Part shown: positions 35,720-44,670 of the stretch, piece after piece
Numbering within the stretch: the first letter of the stretch is position 1
How the letters are laid out: each line of letters starts with the position of its first letter
From: Gemmatimonadota bacterium
GTDB lineage: Bacteria > Gemmatimonadota > Gemmatimonadetes > Gemmatimonadales > GWC2-71-9
Length of the DNA stretch: 64,000 bases
Direction of reading: 5' to 3'
Assembly: GCA_003169895.1 (NCBI GenBank)
Contig: PNAE01000007.1
Span: 60,310 to 124,309 of the forward strand
The notes under the pieces: generated by a model
Told to the model about the DNA's origin: nothing
The model's database searches: none
Seen by the model: the letters and a program-made list of their open reading frames with translations, nothing else
Made by a program: the position numbers and the translations under genes

Positions 35720-38140
35720 ATGACGAACCTCGTACCGCCATTCGCCAACTCGCCAGTCCCACTGGGATCCGTAAGTCTCAGCGCCGGACCGCCGTCTTCC
35801 GGCACCAGCGGGGGGCCCCGAACCAGCCCATTGCTGCGCTATTTCGGCGCCGTCAAGCGGGCAAAATGGTTGGTCCTCCTGCTGACGCTGGTAGGACTCG
35901 GCGGTGGCTATCTGGTGACCAAGCTCCGGCCGCAGCAGTTCGTCGTGAACGCAATGTTGCAAATTGCACCAACCGATCACCCGACGTTTCAATCGGACCA
36001 ATGGACGCTTTTTCTGACGAGTTACAATGTCCTGACGCCGGTGGTATTGGACCGCCGCCTCTACATCCAGGGACCCAAGCGTATCAGTGGACCGCCACCG
36101 CCGCTGGGACCGAGCGGACCCGCGCAGGGGCTGTTCAACGGTTTCACCTGGACCCCGCGGTCGGTCGCGGGACCGTACCGGTTCAAGATCAGTGCAGACG
36201 GTCGCGCCTGGGATTTCCTCAACACGCTCACGTCGCAAAAGGAACATGGCGCAGTCGGTGACAGCGCTGGCCGCGCATTCGGGTTCCAGTGGCTACCGGT
36301 CGTCCAACCACGCTGGCAGGGTCAGTCCTTCGATTTCGATGTCCTCACGCCCCGGGAAGCCGCTGACGCGGTCAAGAGTCATCTGGGCGTGTCCGTGGTC
36401 CCGCGCATGAATCCCCGCTTCATCACGCTTTCGCTGGACGGCCAGGACGCCGACGCGACCGCGGAGACGCTCAATGAACTGATGGACGTGTTCGTCGCCA
36501 AGGCCGGCATTAACAAGCGACTCGACGTCACGTCGGCCGCGCAGGCGCTCGATTCGCAGCGGGTCCAGGCCAACGCCAAGCTCGAGGCCGACGACCGGGC
36601 GCTGCAGCAATACCAGATCAGGACGATCACGCTGCCACGCCAGGAATTCCCGGTCGCACCCGGTTTACAGTCGACGACGAACGGGGCCTATAGCTCCTAT
36701 GTCAGCAAGCGTAACGACGTCGATCAGCTCAAGAAGCAACGCCGCGATCTTGCGAGCGCGGTGGCCAAGCTCGAGCGGGGCGAAGGCGCCGCCGACCAGT
36801 ACGCCATGAATCCGGTCACGAAACTCTCGCCGGAGCTGATGATCTACGTCAACGAACTGGTGCAGGACGAGCTGGAATACCACAACCTGCACGCGCGCTA
36901 TACGGATTCCGCGGTCAGCTTCGACGGCAAGATCAACATGCCGCGGCTGCTCGACGACATTCATCGCCTGCGGACGCTGACGATCCCGACCTACACCCAG
37001 GAAGTCCTCAACACCCTCGATGGCCTGATCGCCCGCGCCGACTCCGAAGTCGCCGCCGGAAAGGGCGAGTTGCAGGATATTCCCCAGCGATCGATCACGG
37101 AAGCTGAACTGCAGCGCAACCGGGCCGTCGACGAAGGTATCGTCGGTGACCTCACCAAGCAGTACTACGCCGCCAGAGCCCGCGAAGTCAGCGAAGTGCC
37201 GGATGTCTCGATTCTCGACCCCGCCATCGCGCCGCTCAAGCCCAGCAAGAACCGGTCTGCGGTGCTGATCGCGATGGGCGCCATGATCGGCCTGGGGGCT
37301 GGACTCGGGCTCGCGCTGCTGCTCGACCTCACCGACAAACGAGTCCGCTACGCCGACCAGATCACCAGCGGTCTCGGGTTGACGATTCTCGGGGTGATCC
37401 CGGAAATTCGACGTGCCAAGGGCGAACAGCCGTCGGCCGACGAGGCGGCGCAGGTCATCGAGGCGTTTCGCACGGTGCGCCTCAACCTGGCGCACGTGCT
37501 GGGAGAAGGGTCCGTGCTGCTGACCGTATCGAGTCCGTCCCCTGGCGACGGTAAGTCACTGGTGTCATCCAATCTGGCGCTGTCATTCGCGGAATCGGGC
37601 TATCGCACCTTGCTGATCGATGGCGACACCCGCCGCGGTGAGTTGCACCGCACCTTCGGCACCGAGCGCCGGCCCGGCCTGCTCGACTACCTGACCGGTG
37701 AACTGGCCATGGAGCAGTTGCTGCGCCCGACCTCGCACGCGCTCCTGCAGCTGATCACGGGAGGCAGTCGCAAACGCAACGCGCCGGAACTGCTCGGCAC
37801 GCCGCGCATGCGTGAATTATTCGCCGCGATGCGGGAACAATTCGACATGGTGATCGTGGACACGCCGCCACTGGGCGCCGGAATTGACCCCTTTGTCCTG
37901 AGTACCCTGACCGGCAACCTCATGCTCGTGGTACGGGCGGGGTCAACCGAACGCGACATGACCGAGGCGAAGCTCCAGATTGTCGACCAGCTGCCCATCC
38001 GCCTCGTGGGCGCCGTAATGAACGACGTGCGCGCCACGATGAACGACTACAAGTACTACTCCTACTCCTACGGCTATGGTGCGGTGGATGAGCCCGTCGA
38101 ACAAAAGGCGCTGGTGGGTGACGCGAAGAGTGGCCGGTGA
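35720..38140 (+). CDS. Polysaccharide copolymerase with BY-kinase domain (Wzc-like)
   Basis: Controls chain length and export of exopolysaccharide. 806 residues: N-terminal helix about 50-70 (WLVLLLTLVGLGGGYLV), long periplasmic Wzz-type coiled-coil part (220-480), second helix about 515-535, then a bacterial tyrosine kinase domain: Walker A SSPSPGDGKSLVSSN (about 600), A' DGDTRRGELHRTFG, B MVIVDTPPLG. A Tyr-rich C-terminal cluster (YKYYSYSYGYG) is the usual autophosphorylation site. A candidate sigma54 promoter and palindrome lie upstream. It ends against the convergent receiver-GGDEF gene. Confidence 0.93.
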   Translation: MTNLVPPFANSPVPLGSVSLSAGPPSSGTSGGPRTSPLLRYFGAVKRAKWLVLLLTLVGLGGGYLVTKLRPQQFVVNAMLQIAPTDHPTFQSDQWTLFLTSYNVLTPVVLDRRLYIQGPKRISGPPPPLGPSGPAQGLFNGFTWTPRSVAGPYRFKISADGRAWDFLNTLTSQKEHGAVGDSAGRAFGFQWLPVVQPRWQGQSFDFDVLTPREAADAVKSHLGVSVVPRMNPRFITLSLDGQDADATAETLNELMDVFVAKAGINKRLDVTSAAQALDSQRVQANAKLEADDRALQQYQIRTITLPRQEFPVAPGLQSTTNGAYSSYVSKRNDVDQLKKQRRDLASAVAKLERGEGAADQYAMNPVTKLSPELMIYVNELVQDELEYHNLHARYTDSAVSFDGKINMPRLLDDIHRLRTLTIPTYTQEVLNTLDGLIARADSEVAAGKGELQDIPQRSITEAELQRNRAVDEGIVGDLTKQYYAARAREVSEVPDVSILDPAIAPLKPSKNRSAVLIAMGAMIGLGAGLGLALLLDLTDKRVRYADQITSGLGLTILGVIPEIRRAKGEQPSADEAAQVIEAFRTVRLNLAHVLGEGSVLLTVSSPSPGDGKSLVSSNLALSFAESGYRTLLIDGDTRRGELHRTFGTERRPGLLDYLTGELAMEQLLRPTSHALLQLITGGSRKRNAPELLGTPRMRELFAAMREQFDMVIVDTPPLGAGIDPFVLSTLTGNLMLVVRAGSTERDMTEAKLQIVDQLPIRLVGAVMNDVRATMNDYKYYSYSYGYGAVDEPVEQKALVGDAKSGR

Positions 38141-38159
38141 TTGACGGAGTGATTGCGAC

Positions 38160-38199
38160 AGCTGGGGGCTGGGAGCCAACCAGCTCCTAGCGCTCAGCT
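38160..38199. repeat. Imperfect inverted repeat of AGCTGGG-like units at converging gene ends
   Basis: Left arm AGCTGGGGGCTGGGAGC, loop of about 5 nt, right arm AGCTCCTAGCGCTCAGCT, pairing imperfectly. The TCA in the right arm is the stop of the minus-strand gene. Could act as a bidirectional terminator; T-tract absent. Confidence 0.55.
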
Positions 38200-39096
38200 C
38201 GCCAGTGCGAGCGTGACCTGATCGAGCAGCTGATCGCCATCGGAAGGCAACGACTCGGGCTGGTCGGCCGCGATCACCATGGCACGCACGCGATCCGCAG
38301 TGATCCCTGCCGCAGTTGCGATCACGCGGCCCATTCGCTCGGCAAGGCGCGTCGCGTCGCCGGAGTTGGTGCCGGGCGCGACAACCGCCAACGTGCCGCC
38401 TCCCAGATGCGCCAACGCGTCCGCCGCCCGGCCGCTGGCGCGAAACGCGGCCGCGACGCCGACCATCACTTCTGCGGATTCAAGGCCGGGGATTGACCAG
38501 GCGATGCACGCGAACGCCCGGCCCACCCGGCGAGCTTCGGCGATCAGTTCGGTGGCCCGACGGGCGAGACCCGGGCGGCTGTACAATCCGGTGTGATCGT
38601 CGATCATCGCGGAGCGCCGCAGCCGACGGGTTTCCCGGTATGCCGCAAGGTACACGCTGATTTTTTGCAGCAACGCTTCGGCGTCGAGCGGCTGCCCGTA
38701 AAACTCCCATGCGCCGGCCGCATAGGCGTTCAGCCGCTGCGGCCGGCCCGAGGGACCGGCGGTGGTGATGATGATCGGCAGCAAAGCGCCAAACCTGGGA
38801 TCGGCACGCAGCTCCCGGCACACATCAGCTCCCGAAAAATCGGGTAACTGTTGATCCAGAATCAGCAGGTCCGGATCGCAGGCAGCGACCATCGTGAGAA
38901 CTTCGCGGGCGGTGTATGCATGAGCCACGCGATAGCCGGCCGACTCGAGGATGCTTTCGACCGCCCTTGCCGTCCATTCCTGGTCGTTGGCAATCATGAT
39001 CAGCGGTGCCGCATCAGCTTCCGTGGACGGGACGTTCGCCAAGATTTCCCCCGATGGAACTGAATCGCCACGCAAATCGATGCGTGGATGCGACAC
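38194..39096 (-). CDS. Receiver domain plus degenerate GGDEF protein
   Basis: 300 residues from GTG 39096. Receiver domain about 30-150 (phospho-Asp in LLILDQQLPDFSG, Thr in IIITTAGPSG; the conserved Lys lies in a GQPLDAEALL segment without an obvious Lys). Then a GGDEF-like domain (DDHTGLYSRPGLARRATEL) in which the signature is HLGGGTLAVVAP, not GG(D/E)EF, so diguanylate cyclase activity is unlikely. It may bind GTP or act as a scaffold. Start uncertain: a TTG preceded by GGGGGAAATC near residue 20 is an alternative. Confidence 0.75.
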   Translation of the reverse strand: MSHPRIDLRGDSVPSGEILANVPSTEADAAPLIMIANDQEWTARAVESILESAGYRVAHAYTAREVLTMVAACDPDLLILDQQLPDFSGADVCRELRADPRFGALLPIIITTAGPSGRPQRLNAYAAGAWEFYGQPLDAEALLQKISVYLAAYRETRRLRRSAMIDDHTGLYSRPGLARRATELIAEARRVGRAFACIAWSIPGLESAEVMVGVAAAFRASGRAADALAHLGGGTLAVVAPGTNSGDATRLAERMGRVIATAAGITADRVRAMVIAADQPESLPSDGDQLLDQVTLALAS

Positions 39097-39506
39097 AATT
39101 GAGGCAAAGCGTCACACCCCGGTGCCGACGCGTGGGAGCCACGGCATCGCCGGGCGAAACGCTGTAACACTTTGCGGTAAAATGAGTTAATTCAGGCGGC
39201 GCCGCCATACTAGAGCTCACGTCCGCGAGTACCGGTTCTCAACGCTCGTGCAATCTCCCTGCCGTGCCGCCGTCGAGCTTGACCTCGGTGGACTGGACAT
39301 CGATCCCGGCCAATTGTGGTATTGCTGCACAAAGCGTTGTGACCACGCCACACCGATGTCCTGGAAGGTCCACACCCATGGCCACGATCTTGCCAAGACG
39401 CGGCTGTGGCGCCATGAAACCGCCACGCCCATCGTGCCATGGCGAGCACGGGTTGTGCATTATTCGGATCGAGAAGCGTTACCTGCCTCTTTCTGGGAGT
39501 CTCTGC
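39097..39506 (+). other. Long divergent leader upstream of the export gene
   Basis: 410 bases without a convincing gene. Contains GGCGGCGCCGCC, a TAAAAT with no matching -35, several GC-rich hairpins, and the sigma54-type element at 39379. I looked for a c-di-GMP riboswitch pattern and did not find the conserved core. Confidence 0.5.
39379..39394 (+). promoter_or_regulatory. Putative sigma54 promoter of the export/exosortase operon
   Basis: TGGCCACGATCTTGCC: GG-N10-GC with both TGGC and TTGC exact. Predicted start near 39405, leaving about 100 nt of leader. With TGGC and TTGC intact, it is among the best sigma54 matches here. Confidence 0.6.
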
Positions 39507-40301
39507 GTGAGGATGCGTCTGGTGGTGGCCGCGTTGCTGGTGGGATGGGTGGGCTCGTCGGTCCCGAACGCGCTGCTGGCGCAGCAGACCGATTCCACCG
39601 TCGTCATCGCCCGCCGCCCGATGGTGACCCGGGCGGAACTTCAGGCGGCGCTGGACGAACTGCAACGAGGCCTCGCCTCAAGCGGATACAGTCCCGCCAT
39701 CCGTTCGGCAAAGCAGGTGGAAGCGGACGTCATTCGCGAGCGACTCGCTGAAGGGGACATTCGTCCAGGCGATGACATCAAGGTCGAGATCCTGGCGGAA
39801 CCAGGGTTGAGCGCCACCTACAACATTAGCCCATCACGGACATTGCTGCTGCCCGGTGGCAGCGCGATTCCGATGCAGGGTGTGTTGCGCTCCGAGGTAC
39901 AGGACTACCTCAAGCAGGCGCTCAAGCGGTATGTCGTCGACCCGACGGTGACGGTGACGACCTACGTGCGCATTTCGATGTTCGGAGCGCTCAACAAGCC
40001 TGGCGTGTTTGCCGCCCCGGCGTCGATACTGCTGACCGAGGAAATCATGAAGGACGCCGCCGGGCCAACGAATAACGTGCGATGGGAGAGGTCGACCATC
40101 AAGCGCGGCGACCGGGTGATCGTGGACGGGCCGGCGTTCGCGCTGGCGGTCCGCCAGGGTGCAACCCTCGACCAGCTCAACGTGCAGGCCGGCGACCGGA
40201 TCGACCTCGACGCCAAACCGCCGACTGGGGTTCTCTTGCGAATCCTTGGTGGGGTAAGTGCCCTGGGCGGACTGATCTATCTTGCCTACCATGTACTTTA
40301 G
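39507..40301 (+). CDS. Polysaccharide export protein (Wza-like, SLBB domain)
   Basis: 264 residues from GTG 39507, which has GGGAG 7 nt upstream; ATG 39513 is an alternative. Signal peptide (VVAALLVGWVGSSVPNALLA). Poly_export domain about 75-160 (GDIRPGDDIKVEILAEPGL, VVDPTVTVTTYVRISMFGAL), then an SLBB-like part to about 235 and a C-terminal hydrophobic helix (LLRILGGVSALGGLIYLAY). Usually forms the outer membrane channel; the extra C-terminal helix is unusual. First gene of the operon carrying exosortase. Confidence 0.9.
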   Translation: MRMRLVVAALLVGWVGSSVPNALLAQQTDSTVVIARRPMVTRAELQAALDELQRGLASSGYSPAIRSAKQVEADVIRERLAEGDIRPGDDIKVEILAEPGLSATYNISPSRTLLLPGGSAIPMQGVLRSEVQDYLKQALKRYVVDPTVTVTTYVRISMFGALNKPGVFAAPASILLTEEIMKDAAGPTNNVRWERSTIKRGDRVIVDGPAFALAVRQGATLDQLNVQAGDRIDLDAKPPTGVLLRILGGVSALGGLIYLAYHVL

Positions 40302-40311
40302 CTGATCATCG

Positions 40312-41079
40312 GTGATGCCGGTTCCGATATCCTCCTCGATGCCTCGCGCTGACGACACCCCCGTTTCCCGGCCGCGAACCGCCGCCGTCCCCGTACCGGC
40401 CCGGGCGGCGGCGCTGTCGCGAGACGAACGCGTCATTCGGGCGCTCAATGTGATCGTCGCGATGCTCGTCCTGATCGTGAGCCTCCCGGCATGGGTGGTG
40501 ATAGCGATCGCCGTCAAGCTGACTTCGCGGGGACCGATCTTCTATACCCAGGCGCGGGTCGGCCTCGACGTGCGCTCCAACGCGGATCGTCGTACGACAC
40601 ACGGCCGCGCGACGGCGCGGCGGCGCAGCGCCGACCTCGGCGGGCGGCAGTTCACCATCGTGAAGTTCCGCACCATGAAAGTGGACGCCGAAGCCTCCGG
40701 CACGGCCGTCTGGGCCTCGGCCAATGACCATCGGTTGACGCTGGTGGGCGGCTTCCTTCGCAGCTGCCGCCTGGATGAGTTGCCGCAGTTGCTGAACGTG
40801 ATCAAGGGAGACATGAACCTCGTCGGTCCACGCCCGGAGCGCCCGCAACTGTTCACGGAGTTGCGAGCGCAGATTCCCGATTACCCGCGACGCCAGAAGG
40901 TCCGCCCTGGCATCACCGGACACGCGCAGGTGAACCTCCAGTACGACACGTCGGTCGAGGATGTACGGCTCAAGGTGCAGCGTGACCTCGAGTACATCGC
41001 GAAGCGCAGTGCCTGGGAAGACGCCAAGATCATGCTCAAGACCATTCCGGTCATGCTGTTCCGGAGGGGTGGGTGGTAG
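40312..41079 (+). CDS. Priming undecaprenyl-phosphate sugar transferase
   Basis: Attaches the first sugar phosphate to undecaprenyl phosphate at the inner membrane. 255 residues: one hydrophobic segment (about 45-67), then the bacterial sugar transferase domain: GPIFYTQARVGL, FTIVKFRTMKVDAEA, FLRSCRLDELPQLLNVIKGD, LVGPRPERP, KVRPGITGHAQVN. A ~20-residue basic insert (RRTTHGRATARRRSADLGGR) sits between the RVG and FTIVKFRTM motifs. The start may be GTG 40312, ATG 40315 or ATG 40339. Confidence 0.93.
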   Translation: MMPVPISSSMPRADDTPVSRPRTAAVPVPARAAALSRDERVIRALNVIVAMLVLIVSLPAWVVIAIAVKLTSRGPIFYTQARVGLDVRSNADRRTTHGRATARRRSADLGGRQFTIVKFRTMKVDAEASGTAVWASANDHRLTLVGGFLRSCRLDELPQLLNVIKGDMNLVGPRPERPQLFTELRAQIPDYPRRQKVRPGITGHAQVNLQYDTSVEDVRLKVQRDLEYIAKRSAWEDAKIMLKTIPVMLFRRGGW

Positions 41080-41128
41080 CGCCCCAGCTGCCGACGTAGT
41101 GCAGAGTCGTCCGTTGGCCACACTGTTC

Positions 41129-41983
41129 ATGCGTCGCTGGTCTCTGGCAGAATGGCTGCCCGTTGCAGTCGCTGCGGCGGTGTTTGTGCTGCTGTTCGCG
41201 AGCCCGGTCAGTACCCTCGTCCGCGACTGGCTCCACGAAGACGACGCCAACTACGGCCTGCTGCTGTTCCCGGTCGCGCTCTGGCTGGCGTGGCGGCAGG
41301 GAGTGCTGGCGGACAGTCGCCCGGAAACGGAGGCCGGCTCCGCCATCATCGGGTCGGCCGTCCTGATCCGCCTGCTGGGTGCGATTGCATCCGAGTTCTT
41401 CACCCAGCGCTTTTCGATCTGGCTGGCAGTGCTCGGCATCGTGGTCTTCTGTTTTGGATGGCGACAGGTGCGACACTGGTGGCTGGCACTGGCGATCCTG
41501 CTCCTCGCCATTCCGCTGCCCGCCCTGTTGATCAACGCGCTGGCCATCCCGCTGCAGTTTCGGGCCTCCAGCCTCGGGACCTTCCTCATCAAGTGGCGGC
41601 ACATTCCCGTACGGACCGACGGCAACGTGATCCAGATCCCGAACGCCACCCTGTTCGTGGCGGAGGCGTGCAGCGGGCTGCGCTCCCTCTCGGCGCTCAT
41701 CGCGCTCGGGGTGCTGCTGAGTGGCCTCTACCTCCGCACCGTTGCTGCCCGCCTGGTACTGGTGTTGCTCGTGTTGCCGATCGCGATTCTGCTCAATGGC
41801 GTCCGCATTTTCCTGACGGCGTTTCTCGTCTACTTCGTGGACCCCGACCTGGCCGGCGGGATGGCGCACGAGCGACAGGGCTTGGCCATGTTCGTGGTGG
41901 CGTTCGCGGTACTCGGCGGCCTCACTGCGCTGGCGCACCTGATCGAACAGCGATTGACAGCCAGGACCGCGGCGCATGAATAA
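41129..41983 (+). CDS. Exosortase
   Basis: Membrane transpeptidase-like enzyme that recognises PEP-CTERM signals. 284 residues from ATG 41129, with about 8 hydrophobic helices. The catalytic Cys is in VAEACSGLRSL (about residue 182), the Arg in LLNGVRIFLTAF, and the His in GMAHERQG. In-frame GTG codons at 41069 and 41099 are possible starts. Overlaps epsI by 8 nt. Its likely substrate is the PEP-CTERM protein at 63226. Confidence 0.93.
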   Translation: MRRWSLAEWLPVAVAAAVFVLLFASPVSTLVRDWLHEDDANYGLLLFPVALWLAWRQGVLADSRPETEAGSAIIGSAVLIRLLGAIASEFFTQRFSIWLAVLGIVVFCFGWRQVRHWWLALAILLLAIPLPALLINALAIPLQFRASSLGTFLIKWRHIPVRTDGNVIQIPNATLFVAEACSGLRSLSALIALGVLLSGLYLRTVAARLVLVLLVLPIAILLNGVRIFLTAFLVYFVDPDLAGGMAHERQGLAMFVVAFAVLGGLTALAHLIEQRLTARTAAHE

Positions 41984-42623
41984 TCGCGCCCGATGGATTC
42001 CGGCCGTGCTCCTGGCCACCGGCTGTGCCCTCAACGCGATTGTCGCGGCGCGCCGCGCCGGTCCCATGCCGTTGCGGGCACCGCTGGCGACAGTCGCGAC
42101 CCGGATCAACGGCCTGACCGCGATCGACGATACCGCTAGCGTTACCCCCGAAGAGCGCCGAGTCGCCGGCATGACCTCGTACATCCTGCGCGACTATGGA
42201 CCCCCCTTGGCACCGCTCTTTTCCGTGTACGTCGGCTATTACGATGAACAACGGCAGGGCAAGAGCATTCATTCGCCGAAGAACTGCCTGCCGGGAGATG
42301 GCTGGGAACCGGTCGAAGCCAGCGCGGTGACGATCCCCACGGGGTCAGGGCCCGTGACCGTCAACCGGTATCGCGTAGCCAAGCACAACAGCGAAGCACT
42401 GGTTTACTACTGGTACCAGGGGCGGGGCCGTGTCGCGCACGACGAGTTCCGCGTGAAATACGAGCTCCTGCGCGATGCCGCGCTGCATGGCCGGACTGAG
42501 GAAGCCCTGGTGCGCATCGTGGTGTCGATCCATGGCAACAACGTTGCCACCGCCGATAGCACCGCGCGCTCGGTCGTGTCGCCGCTGGTGGCAGACGTGG
42601 ATCGAGTGCTGCCGCCGCGTTGA
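41976..42623 (+). CDS. epsI: EpsI family exosortase-associated protein
   Basis: 215 residues, DUF3485/EpsI domain normally next to or fused to exosortase. N-terminal signal/anchor (IPAVLLATGCALNAIVAA), then the domain with VYVGYYDEQRQGKSIHSPKN, CLPGDGWEPV and YYWYQGRGRV. Probably acts at the periplasmic side with exosortase; exact role unknown. It overlaps exosortase upstream and the next gene's optional TTG start downstream. Confidence 0.9.
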   Translation: MNNRARWIPAVLLATGCALNAIVAARRAGPMPLRAPLATVATRINGLTAIDDTASVTPEERRVAGMTSYILRDYGPPLAPLFSVYVGYYDEQRQGKSIHSPKNCLPGDGWEPVEASAVTIPTGSGPVTVNRYRVAKHNSEALVYYWYQGRGRVAHDEFRVKYELLRDAALHGRTEEALVRIVVSIHGNNVATADSTARSVVSPLVADVDRVLPPR

Positions 42624-42637
42624 CGGCCGGAACCCGC

Positions 42638-44017
42638 ATGAAGAAGAAGCGGCGCATCGCGATCGTGGGCGCAGGGTTGAGCGGATCAGTCCTGGCGGCG
42701 CGCTTGCGCAATAGCTTCGACGTCACCGTGATCGAGCAGGGGCGACGCAAACGCCCGCTGTTCCATGAGATCGCGTGCAGCGACGGCGGCATCAACTCAT
42801 CGATCAATCGCGGCGCGGGCCTCGGCGGGACCACCAACTACTGGCACAACGCGCTCATCGAACTCGCGCCCGACGAACTGCGCGGCGCGGGAATCGAACC
42901 GTCGCGATTCGCCGACTACTACCGCCAGGCATGGTCGCTCTTCTTGTCGGATGCCGACCTGGCGACGTGCAATCGGATCCGGGACGCGAACGCGGCCTCG
43001 CTGCCGGCAGGCCGCGCCGCGCACATGGTCGTTCCGCAGGCGCGGGCCAACGTGTGGGAACACGCGCACCGCTGGTTTCCCGGGGACCCGATCACGGTGG
43101 TCTACGGACACGCCGAGCGCCTGGTCCAGGACGGCGCGAACGGGCCGACGCATTTGCTCGTGCGCACCAAGAGTGCGTCGACGCGAATCGAGGCGGATCG
43201 ATTCATCTTCAGCGCCGGCGGGCTCGCCACACCGGTGCTGCTGGCGAGTTCGCTGGGGATCGAGGAGAAGCTCTGCGGCGGCTACCACGACCACCCGATG
43301 GCCTACGTGGCGAAGCTCCGCCTCCGCCCGTCGAGTGTGCTGCGCGACGTGTCGTGCCAGGATACCAGTGCCGGCAGCGTTCGCACCGGGTTCGTGTATG
43401 AATCGGGAGGACTGAAGAGCGTGTTCTACCTGCGGCCGGCGCTGACGCTCGGTGTCGCCTCGATCACCGGGGAAGCCCGGTATGTCCTGTCGGACCTGCG
43501 CAATGACCCGTTCTCGCCGCGGAAGATCCTGCAGCTCTTGACCAACGTCGAAGCGCTGCGGGAGGCGGTGCTCTTCAAGACCCGGGCCGGCTTTCGCGGC
43601 GACTACTACTCGGTGCTGATGCTCGGCGAGCAGCATGCCATCAGTGCACGCGGTGTCCACGTGTCGCCAGGCCGAACGCCGGCGCTCAACTGGGAAGTGA
43701 CTCCCGAAGAGCGGTCCGCCCATGCGCGAGGCCTGGCCCAGTTTCTTGACGAGATGGCTCCCCAGATTGCCGACAGCAACTGCATTCCCGCGGACCGGTG
43801 GGAGTACCGCACCGCCGCCCATCACTCTGGCGGCGCGCGGGATTTTCTGGCGAGTTCGGCCGCCGAAGGGCTCGAGTTCTTTGCGGTGCGAGGCTTGCCC
43901 GACACGTCGGTCTGCGATGCATCGTTGCTGCAACGCGGCGGTGTCGCCAACAGCGGGCTGACGCTCGTCGCCCTCTGTCTTCGGTTGGCGGATGCCCTTG
44001 AGCAGGAACCCGAATGA
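42638..44017 (+). CDS. GMC-type FAD-dependent oxidoreductase
   Basis: 459 residues from ATG 42638 (a TTG at 42620, overlapping epsI, is an alternative). FAD site IAIVGAGLSGSVLAARL, flavin loop RGAGLGGTTNYWHNAL, FIFSAGGLATPVLLASSLG, and a C-terminal GMC signature with HHSGGARDF, RGLPDTSVCDASLLQ and NSGLTLVALCLRLADAL. It lacks a signal peptide. Substrate unknown; as part of the exosortase operon it may oxidise a sugar or lipid precursor. Confidence 0.87.
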   Translation: MKKKRRIAIVGAGLSGSVLAARLRNSFDVTVIEQGRRKRPLFHEIACSDGGINSSINRGAGLGGTTNYWHNALIELAPDELRGAGIEPSRFADYYRQAWSLFLSDADLATCNRIRDANAASLPAGRAAHMVVPQARANVWEHAHRWFPGDPITVVYGHAERLVQDGANGPTHLLVRTKSASTRIEADRFIFSAGGLATPVLLASSLGIEEKLCGGYHDHPMAYVAKLRLRPSSVLRDVSCQDTSAGSVRTGFVYESGGLKSVFYLRPALTLGVASITGEARYVLSDLRNDPFSPRKILQLLTNVEALREAVLFKTRAGFRGDYYSVLMLGEQHAISARGVHVSPGRTPALNWEVTPEERSAHARGLAQFLDEMAPQIADSNCIPADRWEYRTAAHHSGGARDFLASSAAEGLEFFAVRGLPDTSVCDASLLQRGGVANSGLTLVALCLRLADALEQEPE

Positions 44018-44670
44018 CGGCGACCGAGGCGTCCCCGCCCCATCCCCTGCGGCAGGTGCTGCGGTCCGCCCTCATCGGCGCCGTCCCGCGCACCCGGCTG
44101 ATCGCGTCGTTGCCGCGGCGGGCAGGCGCGGTCGCGGTAACATTCGACGATGGTCCCGATCCGGAATGGACACCGCGCATCCTGGATGTGCTTGCTGCAC
44201 ACGGCGCGCACGCGACTTTTTTCGTGGTGGGTGAGCGTGCCGCGCGCCATCCCGGAATCGTCCAGCGCATCGCAGCGGAAGGGCATGCGGTCGGCCACCA
44301 TTCCTGGACCCACTCCGAGCCCGCAACCACGTCAGCGCGCGACTTGCTGCGGGAAACCAGGCAAAGCCGCCAATACCTCGAGCAGCTGCTGGGCCGTGCC
44401 GCCCCGCTGTTTCGCCCACCGCATGGCAAGCTCACCACAGCGAAGCTCTTCGGCCTGTGGGGACAGGGCAACCTCGTGGTATTGTGGAACCACGACCCGA
44501 AGGACTACCAGATGGCGGATCCGGCCGAACTCACCCGCTGGTTCACCACGCGCCCACTGCATGCCGGCGACGTCCTGCTGCTGCACGACACCCATTCGCA
44601 TACGGCCGCCGCGCTCCCGCACGTGCTCGACGGTTCGGCATGGCGATTCGACGCGCTCGGGACCCGGTGA
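44014..44670 (+). CDS. NodB-family polysaccharide deacetylase
   Basis: 218 residues. Metal-dependent deacetylase for N-acetyl-sugars in polysaccharide: VAVTFDDGPDPEWTPRIL with the Asp pair, GHHSWTHSEP with the two His, FRPPHGKLT, and LLLHDTHSHTAAAL near the end. No signal peptide, so it may act in the cytoplasm or on the inner leaflet. ATGA overlap with the oxidoreductase gene and GTGA overlap with the next. Confidence 0.93.
   Translation: MTATEASPPHPLRQVLRSALIGAVPRTRLIASLPRRAGAVAVTFDDGPDPEWTPRILDVLAAHGAHATFFVVGERAARHPGIVQRIAAEGHAVGHHSWTHSEPATTSARDLLRETRQSRQYLEQLLGRAAPLFRPPHGKLTTAKLFGLWGQGNLVVLWNHDPKDYQMADPAELTRWFTTRPLHAGDVLLLHDTHSHTAAALPHVLDGSAWRFDALGTR

Noticed and set aside
39097..39160. 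Sigma54 promoter for the receiver-GGDEF gene
   Set aside because: The only GG...TTTGC candidate has 11 rather than 10 bases between GG and GC.
39060..39200. c-di-GMP riboswitch upstream of the export gene
   Set aside because: Some hairpins and a GGCAAAGCG string occur, but the conserved GEMM core and tetraloop receptor are absent.
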